Source: Cupriavidus sp. 2SB
GTDB taxonomy: Bacteria; Pseudomonadota; Gammaproteobacteria; Burkholderiales; Burkholderiaceae
Assembly (NCBI RefSeq): GCF_005503625.1
Contig: NZ_SCMX01000002.1
Location: 118,225-182,224, forward strand
Direction of reading: 5' to 3'
DNA length: 64,000 nt
Positions 44,682-54,355 of this stretch are shown here, piece after piece. The position numbers and the translations under genes were made by a program. The notes beneath the pieces were generated by a model. That model had not been told where the DNA came from and made no database searches. It saw nothing but the letters and a program-made list of their open reading frames with translations. Each line of letters starts with the position of its first letter. The stretch's first letter is position 1.

Positions 44682-47428
44682 ATTCTTAGCTCCTCCATCA
44701 CCCCTGGAAGCGCCTCAATCGAGGCATCAATGTTCCCGTGCATTCCCTCCGTGTTTTCGTTACGAAATGGACAAGAATTCAGCCAAGTCTCTAGCTTGCT
44801 TTTTGTTACTACCAAAATAATCACTGTGAGCAACGCAACCGCAACGGCAGCCGCGCCGTTCAGACGTACGAGAAAGCGGTATAATTTCGGAGGTGGCTTG
44901 AATAGCATGCCTACGGAAGCCCCCACAGAAACGCCCGCCGCTACCGAACGAGACATATAAGCAATCGCCAACGCCCTATCTTTTTCGCTCGCTGCTTTCC
45001 GTCCGTCAATCAGATCGAAGTAAATTCCGATCACCGCTCCTAACCCGAGATAGGCTGCTGCCGACATCCTGAAACTTCTTAGTTTCCTCACATGTGAATT
45101 TTCCAGCACGCTGACATTTCTCCGTTGGGAAGGCGTCGCTGCTTGGGCAGCCAGCTGCTTCAGCCCGGTTCCGAACGTTTCCTCAACCACCGTAGCTTTG
45201 AAGCTGTATGCACTACCGATCAGCATTAGAAGTTGGGCTCCTGCCTCGGTCCAACTTCGTCCATTGCGCTCGGTAGACGCTTTTCCAACGCTGGTCATTA
45301 CGCCCAACAATTCGATGACTGTGAGAACAAATCCGATGCGTGACAAAGAGAGGGCGGCTGCCGTGCGTTTGCCTACGATCTCCTTGACGCGTTGCTGCAA
45401 TTGTTCTTCCGACGGTGGAATATCCGCGAATGCGGCTCCAACACCCTTGGTCACTTTCTGTGCACGATCATTAAGTTCTTTTCGATGGGGTTCCAGAGCC
45501 TTCATCGCATCGCCGGCGAGGCCGCATCCCAGCGTCATTAGTTGTGTTTGCGCCACGTGCGCCATCCAGGTTGATGGCGGTCCTGCTGTGATGGTCAAAG
45601 CCGCCCGACCCGCAAGCAGGCTCAGTAGGGAGCCCATTGCGCCATGTGCCAACGGATCGCGCGCGCTCATGAGCGCTTGCATGGCATCGCCTTGTGCCAG
45701 ATACGCCTTGATGCTCTTCAGGAAATTTTCAGCCTGACCAAGCGCGGCCTGTTTTTTGGCGTGGTCTGCAGCAGAAGGTGCGACCGTGACCGGACTCAAC
45801 ACACGGTCCACCAACGCCAATTGCCGAGATAGCAACGCCCTGAGAGCGGGATCGTTATAGCTGATCGCTGTCAGCAGTAGATTTCGGTCAGAATCATCCA
45901 GCAATGCTCCTGCCATCATCCAGCGTTTCCCTGCATCACTGCTTTCCAGACCCTGCATGGCATTTCCAACCTGGACCATGTAGCGCACGCCAAGCACGTC
46001 AGTGGGAACGCCTCGGGATGCGTACCGGCGATCATAAAGAGACAGTGCCGATTTCCTCAGCAGATCACTGTCCAGCCACGCCACGTGATCTTCGCCTGAA
46101 TCCTTCAAGCGCTGCTGGTAAGGCTTGTATCCGTCTTTGCTGTGCTTTTCGTCAAATCTTGTTCGCTCGTCGCTAAAGTAAAGACTGTCGAACACCTTGC
46201 CTGCGTCTCCTCCTGGCTTGTCCAGAATAGAAGCCATGTGCCCTTCTGCCGCTCGACGAAGCTCACGCTCCCGTTCTGCTAACGGCATGGAGACCTGCCC
46301 TCCGCCAGGAAGCGGGACCATGACTTGTCCTTGCCGCACCCTGGCATCTCTTCGCGCGTTTTCCAGAGCGTGATTGAGACCAATTCTTTCCTCCTCGAGC
46401 TGCCTCCTAGCTTTTACCCTTTGCGCAACGTAGCCTTCCCGGAACTGCTTGATCATCCCGCTGGTCATCAACTTCCATTCATTGCTGATTTTTAGTTTTT
46501 CGCCAGAAGGCATGTCTACTTTTTGTTCCATCTGCAGCCAATCCAGATACGGTTGCCCCGCAGGCGCATAGGCATGCGCAAGCTCCTGCGTGATGCCAAT
46601 ACCGTCATGACACGCGACGATGGCGGCTCCTTTGGTGCAACGCAGCGTGGCTTCGATATTCGCAAGACGCTTTCCATGCACCTCGGCGTAGGACTGTCCG
46701 GGTTCGGGGATGATCTGCTTCAGAAAGAAGGGCGCACCCTTCGAATTGCCCAATCTTTTTCGCTCAACACGGATGTATGGCCCCCACTCCTGTTCGGTCT
46801 GATTCATCCCCATCAGACCAAACCACTGATCGTTGAGGATCTCTTGCAGCGCAGGGTTCTCCAACGCTGACCATTCGAGCACCTGGTTGCGCAATTGATC
46901 AGGGGGGCAGGTGTCTTTCTGCGATTGCTTGCCATTCATCCAACCGGCCAGGTCGAGGTGCTGCAACGATGCTGTATTGCTCTTGAGTTCTTCCAGCTTC
47001 TTGAATGGCACAGGGTCTGGATGGAACAAGTACCAGAGGTTCTTCACGCCTTTGGCATCGGGGACCATCACCAGCGAGGCATTGGCGCCGCGAATCTCCG
47101 GGTCGCACGGCTTTTTCTGGTCATCCTGCGGTTCGGCGTCAAGAATGAACTGCTGCAAGTAGCCATGGGGGTGCGCACGGTAGCCGCTCCATGTCTTGCC
47201 GCCGGCGCGCTCCACCAACACATACAGATATCCGCGACGCAGCATCCGCACCACGTACTGGGATCCCTTCAGCGAAATGCCGCCCGGCTTGGCCTGGAGC
47301 TGACCAGTGGGCGCGAACTGGTCCAGCAGCGTTCGATGGTTTGCGGTGTATGCCGTGGCATAGCGCGTAAAGAGAATCGGCAAACCTTTTCGGTCGCAGT
47401 TCTTACAGGCAGTCTGACAAACAGCCAT
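44678..47428 (-). CDS. VasX-like (BTH_I2691-type) type VI secretion effector
   Basis: Predicted pore-forming effector of 916 residues. The N-terminus (CKNCDRKGLPILFTRYA, followed by RRGYLYVLVE) is the typical VasX/BTH_I2691 entry domain. The middle is helical, and the last third has four to five hydrophobic segments (SRIGFVLTVIELLGVMTSV, AAAYLGLGAVIGIYFDL, AVAAGV-type helix, VAVALLTVIILVVTK), as in colicin-like toxins. It is delivered by the VgrG encoded two genes upstream with the DUF4123 protein as adaptor. GC content is lower than in the housekeeping flanks. Confidence 0.82.
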   Translation of the reverse strand: MAVCQTACKNCDRKGLPILFTRYATAYTANHRTLLDQFAPTGQLQAKPGGISLKGSQYVVRMLRRGYLYVLVERAGGKTWSGYRAHPHGYLQQFILDAEPQDDQKKPCDPEIRGANASLVMVPDAKGVKNLWYLFHPDPVPFKKLEELKSNTASLQHLDLAGWMNGKQSQKDTCPPDQLRNQVLEWSALENPALQEILNDQWFGLMGMNQTEQEWGPYIRVERKRLGNSKGAPFFLKQIIPEPGQSYAEVHGKRLANIEATLRCTKGAAIVACHDGIGITQELAHAYAPAGQPYLDWLQMEQKVDMPSGEKLKISNEWKLMTSGMIKQFREGYVAQRVKARRQLEEERIGLNHALENARRDARVRQGQVMVPLPGGGQVSMPLAERERELRRAAEGHMASILDKPGGDAGKVFDSLYFSDERTRFDEKHSKDGYKPYQQRLKDSGEDHVAWLDSDLLRKSALSLYDRRYASRGVPTDVLGVRYMVQVGNAMQGLESSDAGKRWMMAGALLDDSDRNLLLTAISYNDPALRALLSRQLALVDRVLSPVTVAPSAADHAKKQAALGQAENFLKSIKAYLAQGDAMQALMSARDPLAHGAMGSLLSLLAGRAALTITAGPPSTWMAHVAQTQLMTLGCGLAGDAMKALEPHRKELNDRAQKVTKGVGAAFADIPPSEEQLQQRVKEIVGKRTAAALSLSRIGFVLTVIELLGVMTSVGKASTERNGRSWTEAGAQLLMLIGSAYSFKATVVEETFGTGLKQLAAQAATPSQRRNVSVLENSHVRKLRSFRMSAAAYLGLGAVIGIYFDLIDGRKAASEKDRALAIAYMSRSVAAGVSVGASVGMLFKPPPKLYRFLVRLNGAAAVAVALLTVIILVVTKSKLETWLNSCPFRNENTEGMHGNIDASIEALPGVMEELRI

Positions 47429-47434
47429 GACAAT

Positions 47435-48433
47435 TTACACTCCGGAAAATCTATACTCAGTTGGCGCGACGCTCCCAAACGCGTCGCCAAAGCCGATGCC
47501 AGGCTCGGCATTCATATGAGAAAGCGCCGCGATTACCGCAGCCTGCATGTCATGGCGCCGCCAGACCTCCTCCGACGAGCGAAAAATGCTGATCGCGTAA
47601 TCAACGGCATCGGCATCTTTCAACTGGTGGCCGTCGGCTTCCATGAGCCAGCGCACCACGTCTGCTTCGTCTGGAACGCGATAAGCAGTTGGGCCGATTT
47701 GTGCCAGATGAAGCCAGAATCGGGAGATAGCTGGACTCAGATGTGCCAGCGCCCATTGCTGCGCGCTCAGGAAGCGGCGGGATAGCGAGACTCGATTCGC
47801 CGCAAGCTCAGTTGGCCGGACCGCTCGCACCCAATAATTCTCTGCCACGGCTGCGACCCGTTCGCCTGTGGCCCCATCGCATGGCATCGGACCATGAGGC
47901 TGCGGATAAGACCACCACTGCCGGATCGGACCGAGCCAGGCCGCTTGTTGCGCGGCTGTTAGCGCCGGCCAGAGACGTTGCATGACTCGGGGATCCTGAT
48001 AGCGGAATAGCCGTGGCTCATCCGCGGGGTCAGATTGATATCCAAGTCGCAGCAGATGATCCGCCACGGCGTGGATCTCCTCTTCGCTCCAAAGCAACCC
48101 ACAGATGTAGTGAGGCCGCAGTCGGTGTTTTGCCTCCGTATAGGCAGCCGCCACGATTTCCCGCAGGATGGTCACGCCGGGCGGACTCGCCAGGGCGACG
48201 AGTTGGGGGGCGAGCGCAGAATTCCTAGCAAAGTACGGATCTGGCACCGGATACATGCGATGAATACTTGCTGATTCCGTCAGCGCATCCGCAAGCGGGT
48301 TGTCTTGCGCCTGGTCGAGCAACAGATAAATGAACAATCCCCTGGCACTGCCGTCGACGATGGCTGTCACGTCATCGATTAACGGCAGCAATCTCTGCTG
48401 GTCTGTTGCGTCAAGACTTTTCCACTGATGCAT
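47435..48433 (-). CDS. DUF4123 effector adaptor/chaperone (Tap/TEC family)
   Basis: Cytosolic protein of 332 residues. DUF4123 proteins load effectors onto the VgrG tip and are encoded between the two, as here: VgrG 9 bases upstream, effector 6 bases downstream. Family-like segments are GLFIYLLLDQAQDNPLADAL and WWSYPQPHG; the assignment is strengthened by position. Confidence 0.82.
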   Translation of the reverse strand: MHQWKSLDATDQQRLLPLIDDVTAIVDGSARGLFIYLLLDQAQDNPLADALTESASIHRMYPVPDPYFARNSALAPQLVALASPPGVTILREIVAAAYTEAKHRLRPHYICGLLWSEEEIHAVADHLLRLGYQSDPADEPRLFRYQDPRVMQRLWPALTAAQQAAWLGPIRQWWSYPQPHGPMPCDGATGERVAAVAENYWVRAVRPTELAANRVSLSRRFLSAQQWALAHLSPAISRFWLHLAQIGPTAYRVPDEADVVRWLMEADGHQLKDADAVDYAISIFRSSEEVWRRHDMQAAVIAALSHMNAEPGIGFGDAFGSVAPTEYRFSGV

Positions 48434-48442
48434 GCTCGCCCC

Positions 48443-50917
48443 TCAGCGTGATAGTGAACCCGCGCCGATGCTCATCGCGTCGGAGACCTCTGAGGCGCAA
48501 GAGGTAAAGCCAGGCATGGGATAAAACTCGGTTTTTGCGCCGGGCAGCGTGGGCACTGCCGAAAAAGCCTTCCAGTTCCCGGGGGTGCCTTGTTCGATGC
48601 CGTTACGGTGAATGCGGATATAACTGCCGCCGCCATTCAGTAGAATTTCTTTTTTGGCAGCAACCTCGATCAGATCAGTGAAGCTGACTAGTTTGAGTAC
48701 CTTCTGGGCGATGATCTCGATATCGTCGGATTGAGCCTGTATCTCGACCTTGCCTTTAGCTGCAAAGAACCGCATCCCGAGCTTCTGAACGAAGAGCACG
48801 GCGCGCTCGGCGAAGCTGCCGAAGATTCCGCCGCCGGTCGCAAACGACACGTGGGCACCAGTACTGATAGCGGTATGCTGCCCGCTATGCAAATGTGTGG
48901 ATTCCGCTGTCGTTGCCGCAATTGCCGCCGGACCGGCCGCAACAAGGTGCGGCTCACTGAGTTCCCCGAGTTCGCCATTCCCTCGGATACCATCGATTTG
49001 CGCCTTTAGCAGCTTCGCCACGCCTGATTGCTCGCTGTCCTGCGCTCGCTGGCAGTCGGCACTTTCTCCCAATATGGCTTGGACATCCCGACCGTTCGCG
49101 AGCCGTTGGACCACCTCACCCATATCCTTGTGGTGGCCCTGCGCTTCGTGGCGTAGCTCAGTGGAGACAAGCATGCCTTTTGCGGAACGGATGGCGCCGT
49201 GTCCATCGGTGCGCAACTCGAACCCTTCGCCACGCTTTTCCTTGCGGCCCTCGGCATCGTGTACCCGGGTGATATAGCCCAGGCTCAGCAGCGAAGTCTG
49301 GTGATCACTCCCGATCTGGGTCTGGATCTGGCCCTGGGTGTCATCCTGCAAGAAGGTGTTGTGGCGCTCTCCAAACAGCTCCTTGCTGCGGATACCCGAC
49401 AGCGCGTGTTGGCTCGGCAACAACCATTGCGGCATGTTGACGCGATTGGGTATTCGGCCTGTGACGATGGGGCAATCCGGATCGCCATTCAAAAAATCGA
49501 CGATGACTTCCTGACCGATGCGCGGGATGTGGCTTGCCCCAAACTGATCACCCTGCCAAGTCTGCGAGACACGCACCCAACATGAGCTATTTTCGTCGCT
49601 GCGTCCTATCCGGTCCCAGTGAAGCTGAATTCGGATTCGCCCGAACTCGTCAAGCCATGCTTCCTGGTCTCGCGGCCCAACGACGGTGGCAGTTTGCGGC
49701 CCGGAGGTTCTAGGCTTTTTCAGAAGCCGCGCCGGGCGGAAAATCACAGTCGCTGGCTGAACCTCGAATCCCACTTCGCATTGCCAATGCTGGTCCTGCC
49801 CGGCTTCCTCGGCCACTTCTTCGAGTTGTAACCGAGTGGCATAGATCAGGTATTCGACGTTGGCCTGCTTCCGGGGATGGTGCGTTAGCGCGAAAATGCA
49901 TCCCGCCGCCAAGCCTCGCAGATTGCCCTTTCCGCTGGCACGACTGCCGACCTGGCGCAATTCTTCCATGCGGATACGAGAGAGCATATCGCCCTCCTTC
50001 CATGGATCATTGCCCGTCACAGGTTGGGCGTGATCCCCTGGCCATTCATGAATCTGGCCGTCAGCATGTGCAGTTTCACGCGGATCACGCGTGCCGACGC
50101 CGAGTTCCGCACGTGGCTTGTTGAAATCGAAGTCGTTGGACGTCCATGCGCCGGACACCAGCCTGTCGGTGACCGCGAACTCTTGGATATGCTCCTCATC
50201 AATGCGGGCTGCGGAACCATGCCACCGCACAGAGTGGTATGCCGGGCTCCGGGATCTGCGGAACGCGCCGTTGCCGTCAGTCAGCACCAGCCGGTGCTTT
50301 TCCTCTGAATGCTCGAAGAAGAACGCGATTCCCCACTCCTCAGTCAGGCGCTGAAAGAACGCGTAGTCCGTCTCGCCGTATTGCACCTGATACTCCCGCT
50401 TTGGGTAGCGTCTCACGTCGAGCCGCATCTCGACCGGAAAGTGATAGTCGGCAAGCAGTTCATGCAGAATCTCGACCACGGTCTTTTGCTGGAATATCTT
50501 CAAGTCCGAAGTCTTCGTGGCAAGGTACAACCACGGTCGCAGCGTGAGCGTGTAGGCAAGCGATCTGCCATCGTTGACCGGTCCTTCCACCTTCGTGACA
50601 AGGCCACTGATCTCTCGCTTGCCTGCACCGGCCCTGCCCACTAACCCGCTGCCCTTGCCGTCCAGCTCGAGGGCAATGGTCAACTCGCGTCCCTGCAGCG
50701 CCGGCATGTCGAGATTGGCCGCCGGGCCAAACGCGGTGTTCAGACTGTCCGGGGTCTTGAGCGTGACACGGTATTCGAACAATTCGCAGAGGTTCTCCTG
50801 GCCCTCGACACGCACGACGGTCAGCGCGGAACGTCCCAGCAGTTCTGGCAGTCCCTCCCCCGTGAGCGTGACCGTACGGTCAGCGGTCCCGTGCCGATTG
50901 AACGAGGCACCCATCAT
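48443..50917 (-). CDS. vgrG: Type VI secretion tip protein VgrG
   Basis: Spike protein of about 824 residues. The gp27-like N-terminal half shows YQVQYGETDYAFFQRLTEEWGIAF and the gp5-like OB region PRDQEAWLDEFGRIRIQLHWD, then CWVRVSQTWQGDQFG and the needle domain with DUF2345-like KGKVEIQAQSDDIEIIAQKV. Start: ATG at 50917 or 50914, just after AAGGAGAG; an upstream in-frame ATG at 50935 lacks such a site. The C-terminal tail after the needle (about 60 residues) probably binds the adaptor. No other T6SS structural genes are in the window, so this is an orphan vgrG-effector island. Confidence 0.94.
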   Translation of the reverse strand: MMGASFNRHGTADRTVTLTGEGLPELLGRSALTVVRVEGQENLCELFEYRVTLKTPDSLNTAFGPAANLDMPALQGRELTIALELDGKGSGLVGRAGAGKREISGLVTKVEGPVNDGRSLAYTLTLRPWLYLATKTSDLKIFQQKTVVEILHELLADYHFPVEMRLDVRRYPKREYQVQYGETDYAFFQRLTEEWGIAFFFEHSEEKHRLVLTDGNGAFRRSRSPAYHSVRWHGSAARIDEEHIQEFAVTDRLVSGAWTSNDFDFNKPRAELGVGTRDPRETAHADGQIHEWPGDHAQPVTGNDPWKEGDMLSRIRMEELRQVGSRASGKGNLRGLAAGCIFALTHHPRKQANVEYLIYATRLQLEEVAEEAGQDQHWQCEVGFEVQPATVIFRPARLLKKPRTSGPQTATVVGPRDQEAWLDEFGRIRIQLHWDRIGRSDENSSCWVRVSQTWQGDQFGASHIPRIGQEVIVDFLNGDPDCPIVTGRIPNRVNMPQWLLPSQHALSGIRSKELFGERHNTFLQDDTQGQIQTQIGSDHQTSLLSLGYITRVHDAEGRKEKRGEGFELRTDGHGAIRSAKGMLVSTELRHEAQGHHKDMGEVVQRLANGRDVQAILGESADCQRAQDSEQSGVAKLLKAQIDGIRGNGELGELSEPHLVAAGPAAIAATTAESTHLHSGQHTAISTGAHVSFATGGGIFGSFAERAVLFVQKLGMRFFAAKGKVEIQAQSDDIEIIAQKVLKLVSFTDLIEVAAKKEILLNGGGSYIRIHRNGIEQGTPGNWKAFSAVPTLPGAKTEFYPMPGFTSCASEVSDAMSIGAGSLSR

Positions 50918-51226
50918 CTCTCCTTCCCTATGCATTCACTGCGAATATCAAAAGACGCTGCGCGCAAATATCAGGCGCAATCTTCGATTTCGCAACGACC
51001 TGAAGCAAAGGAATGCCAGATTGAGATGAATGAAATCATTCGTCGCTTAATTTTCACAAAATATGCGACTCGTCTATAAGAATTTCCTAAAAGTGATCTG
51101 AATATTAATTACTTCTAATTTCCATATAATTGAAATTGAAGCGCAGTCGATTTAAGGTTTCTACGACGTGATCGGAGATCTCAGAATGTTAAGACGCTGG
51201 ATTCATTGCTCTCGGTACGCAACAAA
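50918..51226. other. AT-rich region upstream of vgrG
   Basis: About 309 bases of unusually low GC for this chromosome (for example 51050-51150), ending exactly at the folA repeat. Likely the vgrG promoter region and the right end of the island. No integrase, inverted repeat or gene seen. Confidence 0.5.
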
Positions 51227-51541
51227 GTGGTCAGCCGCAACCGGGACCTGAAGCTCGAAGGTGCCGAGGTGGTGGGTTCGCTCGAGGATGCCCAGCGGCT
51301 TTGCGTGGGCGTGGAGCAGGTATTCCTGATCGGCGGCGCGCAGCTTTACGCCGAGGCGCTACCGTCAGCGGACCGCCTGATCGTCACCGAGATCGATGCC
51401 GACGTGGAAGGGGATGCGCACTTCCCGGCAGTGGATCGTTCGACATGGCTGGAGACAGCCCGCGAAACGCACCATTCGGAGTCGAATGGGTTTGAATATG
51501 CGTTCGTGGTGTATGAGAGGCCGGCTTCGGGGGAGGAGTAA
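51227..51541 (+). pseudogene. folA: folA 3' fragment (right copy of the direct repeat)
   Basis: Encodes the last about 104 residues of dihydrofolate reductase in an open frame, but lacks the Met20 loop and the NADPH-site segments, so it cannot be active. Probably the original chromosomal folA end, cut off when the type VI island inserted. Convergent with pmbA, the order expected for an undisturbed thyA-folA-pmbA locus. Confidence 0.9.
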
Positions 51542-51560
51542 GTCTCCCCGCTTGGGCTAT

Positions 51561-51593
51561 GCGCCCCTCTCCCGCCTTGCGGGAGAGGGGCGC
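51561..51593. repeat. Dispersed palindromic repeat, copy C
   Basis: Perfect 15-bp palindrome GCGCCCCTCTCCCGC / GCGGGAGAGGGGCGC with loop CTT, between the folA fragment and pmbA ends. Confidence 0.8.
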
Positions 51594-51621
51594 AACCATC
51601 AGGGGGCGAAAGCGCTACGCC

Positions 51622-52992
51622 TCAATTGCCCCCGGCAATCGTCATCTGTTCGATCAGAATCGACCCAGTTTCCTTGGTCCCGCGCACCAGCGCATCGGAA
51701 CCGATACCGACGATCTGCTTGAACATCTCGACCATGTTTCCGGCAATCGTGATTTCTTCCACCGGATACTGGATCACGCCGTTCTCGACCCAGTAGCCCG
51801 ACGCGCCACGCGAATAATCGCCGGTGACATAGTTCACGCCCTGCCCCATCAGCTCGGTCACCAGCAGGCCAGTGCCCATCTTGCGCAGCATGCCCGCGAA
51901 GTCATCGGCAGGCTGGGTCAGCGAGCTGGTCAGCGTCAGGTTGTGCGAGCCGCCAGCGTTGCCAGTGGTCTTCATGCCCAGCTTGCGCGCCGAATAGGTC
52001 GACAGGAAATAGCCTTCCACCACGCCGTCGCGCACCACATCGCGCTCATGTACACGCACGCCCTCCTCGTCGAACGGTGCACTGCCCATCGCGCCCGGCA
52101 GATGCGGATTCTCGTGGATCTGGATATGCGAGCCAAAGACTTGCTTGCCAAGCGAATCGTGCAGGAACGTGGACTTGCGATACAGCGCGCCGCCCGATAC
52201 CGCCTGGACGAAAGCGCCCAGCAGGCCAGCGGCCAGCGGCGCCTCGAACAGCACCGGACACTTGCGCGTGGACAGCTTGCGCGCGTTCAGGCGGGCCAGC
52301 GCGCGCTCGGCGGCATAGCGGCCAATGGCTTCTGGCTCGGCAAGCGCCTCGGGGGCACGCTTCGACGAGTACCAGTCGTCACGCTGCATGCCACCGCCAG
52401 AGCCGGCGATCGGCGCGGCCGACACAAAATGGCGCGAATAAGGGTAGCCGCCCACGAAACCACGTGACGTGGCCAGCACGAATTGGGAATGCTGGGCCGA
52501 TACGCTCGCGCCATCGCTATTCTTGATCTTCGGGGATACGGCAAACGAAGCGGCCTCGGCACGTCGCGCGATGTCGATGGCGCCAGCGGCATCGATGCTC
52601 CACGGATGGAAGAGGTCGAGATCCTTGGGATCGCGTTCGAGCAGATCCTCTTCGGCCAGGCCCGCGCAGTCATCCTCGGCCGTGAACCGGGCGATGTTGT
52701 AGGCAGCCTCGGCCGTGGCGCGCAGCGCAGCCGGCGAGAAATCGGAGGTGCTGGCATTGCCGCGACGCTGGCCGATCATGACGGTCACGCCCACGACCTT
52801 GTCGCGGTTCTGCTCGATGGTTTCCACCTGCCCCTTGCGTACCGTGACCGACAGGCCGCTGCCTTCGGAAATCTCGGTGGCGGCGTCGCTCGCACCCAGT
52901 TCGCGTGCCACGCGCAGCACATCGGCCGCCATGGCCTTGAGCTCGTCCTGGGTATAGGTGAAATACGCGGTCTGTTCGGCGGTCTGGCTCAT
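51622..52992 (-). CDS. pmbA: PmbA/TldE metallopeptidase component
   Basis: Subunit of the TldD/TldE (PmbA) protease that matures ribosomally made peptides and degrades CcdA-like proteins; the Zn site is in TldD, not in this subunit. 456 residues from the ATG at 52992; an ATG at 53010 is equally in frame. Characteristic segments: LSVTVRKGQVETIEQNRDK, GQRRGNASTSDFS, DYSRGASGYWVENG and the C-terminal EITIAGNMVEMF. Confidence 0.93.
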   Translation of the reverse strand: MSQTAEQTAYFTYTQDELKAMAADVLRVARELGASDAATEISEGSGLSVTVRKGQVETIEQNRDKVVGVTVMIGQRRGNASTSDFSPAALRATAEAAYNIARFTAEDDCAGLAEEDLLERDPKDLDLFHPWSIDAAGAIDIARRAEAASFAVSPKIKNSDGASVSAQHSQFVLATSRGFVGGYPYSRHFVSAAPIAGSGGGMQRDDWYSSKRAPEALAEPEAIGRYAAERALARLNARKLSTRKCPVLFEAPLAAGLLGAFVQAVSGGALYRKSTFLHDSLGKQVFGSHIQIHENPHLPGAMGSAPFDEEGVRVHERDVVRDGVVEGYFLSTYSARKLGMKTTGNAGGSHNLTLTSSLTQPADDFAGMLRKMGTGLLVTELMGQGVNYVTGDYSRGASGYWVENGVIQYPVEEITIAGNMVEMFKQIVGIGSDALVRGTKETGSILIEQMTIAGGN

Positions 52993-53040
52993 ATGGGCGG
53001 GCGTGATCAAAAGTGCAAACGGGAATCATAGCAAGATAAA

Positions 53041-53658
53041 ATGCCGCCCATGACGCGAAATACCCGTAACAACTCCAACGGCCGTTTCCCGGGCGCCTTT
53101 GCCCCGGAGGAAGACGACGACCAGCCCATCAGCAAATCCCAGCGCAAGCGGGATTCGACGGCGCTCCAGAAGCTGGGCGCCGAGCTGGAGGCGCTGCCCA
53201 AGGACCGCCTGCTGCGCGTGCCACTGCCCGAAGCCGTGGCCGACGCGATCTTCGCCGCCCGCAAGATCACGAATCACGAAGGCAAGCGCCGCCAGATGCA
53301 GTTCGTCGGCAAGGTCATGCGCAACCTCGATGAAGAGGAAGTGGCCGCGATCCAGTCCGCGCTGGAAGGCTTCAAGGGCACCAGCAAGGCCGAAACCGCC
53401 AAGCTGCACCTGATCGAGCGCTGGCGCGACCTGCTGCTGGCCGATGACGCCAACCTGACCAAGTTCCTGGGCGAGCACCCCAGCGTGGACGTTCAGGCGG
53501 TACGCAACATCATCCGCAACGCCCGCAAGGAAAAGGAATCCGGCAAGCCGCCCAAGTACTACCGCGAGCTGTTCCAGGCCATCAAGACGGCGCTGGACAT
53601 CAAGGCAGGTGCAGCCGAGGAAGGCGAGCCCACCGAACCCGGGGAATCCGACGAATGA
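53041..53658 (+). CDS. yjgA: YjgA/DarP ribosome-associated protein (DUF615)
   Basis: 205 residues. Binds late 50S ribosome precursors. Family-typical charged helices: [50 protein letters not shown]. Divergent from pmbA by 48 bases; overlaps mog by 4 bases. Confidence 0.93.
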   Translation: MPPMTRNTRNNSNGRFPGAFAPEEDDDQPISKSQRKRDSTALQKLGAELEALPKDRLLRVPLPEAVADAIFAARKITNHEGKRRQMQFVGKVMRNLDEEEVAAIQSALEGFKGTSKAETAKLHLIERWRDLLLADDANLTKFLGEHPSVDVQAVRNIIRNARKEKESGKPPKYYRELFQAIKTALDIKAGAAEEGEPTEPGESDE

Positions 53659-54299
53659 ACGCAACCGCCACGTCGCCAGTCGCGCGCAGCCATCCCGACG
53701 AAATCGTGATCGGTCTGGTATCGATCTCCGATCGCGCCTCGGCCGGCACCTATCAGGACGAAGGCATTCCGGCCCTGCGCGACTGGCTTGGCAAGGCGCT
53801 GACGTCGCCGTGGCAGGTCGTGGAGCGACTGATTCCCGATGAGCAGGCGCTCATTTCGAAGACGCTGATCGAACTGGTGGATGTGGTGGGCTGCGATCTG
53901 GTGCTGACCACTGGCGGCACCGGGCCGTCGCGACGCGATGTGACGCCCGAGGCGACTCTGGCTGTAGGCACGAAGGAAATGCCGGGATTTGGGGAGCAGA
54001 TGCGCCAAGTCAGCCTGAAGTTCGTGCCGACGGCAATCCTGTCACGCCAGGTGGCGGTCATCCGCGAAACGCCGAGCCGCGCTGCGTTGATCGTCAACCT
54101 GCCCGGGCAGCCGAAAGCCATCCGCGAAACACTGGAAGGACTGCGCGACGCCGACGGCAAACCCGTGGTGCAAGGGGTGTTCGCGGCGATTCCGTACTGC
54201 ATCGACCTGATTGGCGGCCCGTATATGGAAACCGATGAGGGCGTGGTAAAGGCGTTTCGGCCGAAGAGTGCGGTGCGGGTTAAGCCCGCAGCGGTTTAG
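53655..54299 (+). CDS. mog: Molybdopterin adenylyltransferase
   Basis: Adenylylates molybdopterin before molybdenum insertion. 214 residues with [18 protein letters not shown] and the MPT-binding [20 protein letters not shown]. Coupled to yjgA by an ATGA overlap. A degenerate dispersed palindrome follows the stop. Confidence 0.95.
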   Translation: MNATATSPVARSHPDEIVIGLVSISDRASAGTYQDEGIPALRDWLGKALTSPWQVVERLIPDEQALISKTLIELVDVVGCDLVLTTGGTGPSRRDVTPEATLAVGTKEMPGFGEQMRQVSLKFVPTAILSRQVAVIRETPSRAALIVNLPGQPKAIRETLEGLRDADGKPVVQGVFAAIPYCIDLIGGPYMETDEGVVKAFRPKSAVRVKPAAV

Positions 54300-54300
54300 G

Positions 54301-54336
54301 GCTCCCCTCTCCCGCAAAGCAAGAGTGAGGGAGCAA
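54301..54336. repeat. Dispersed palindromic repeat, copy D (degenerate)
   Basis: Begins GCTCCCCTCTCCCGC like the others, but the right arm (GCAAGAGTGAGGGAGC) has several mismatches. Lies between mog and the AEC transporter gene ends. Confidence 0.6.
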
Positions 54337-54355
54337 ACCGGCGGGGAGCGAGCCG

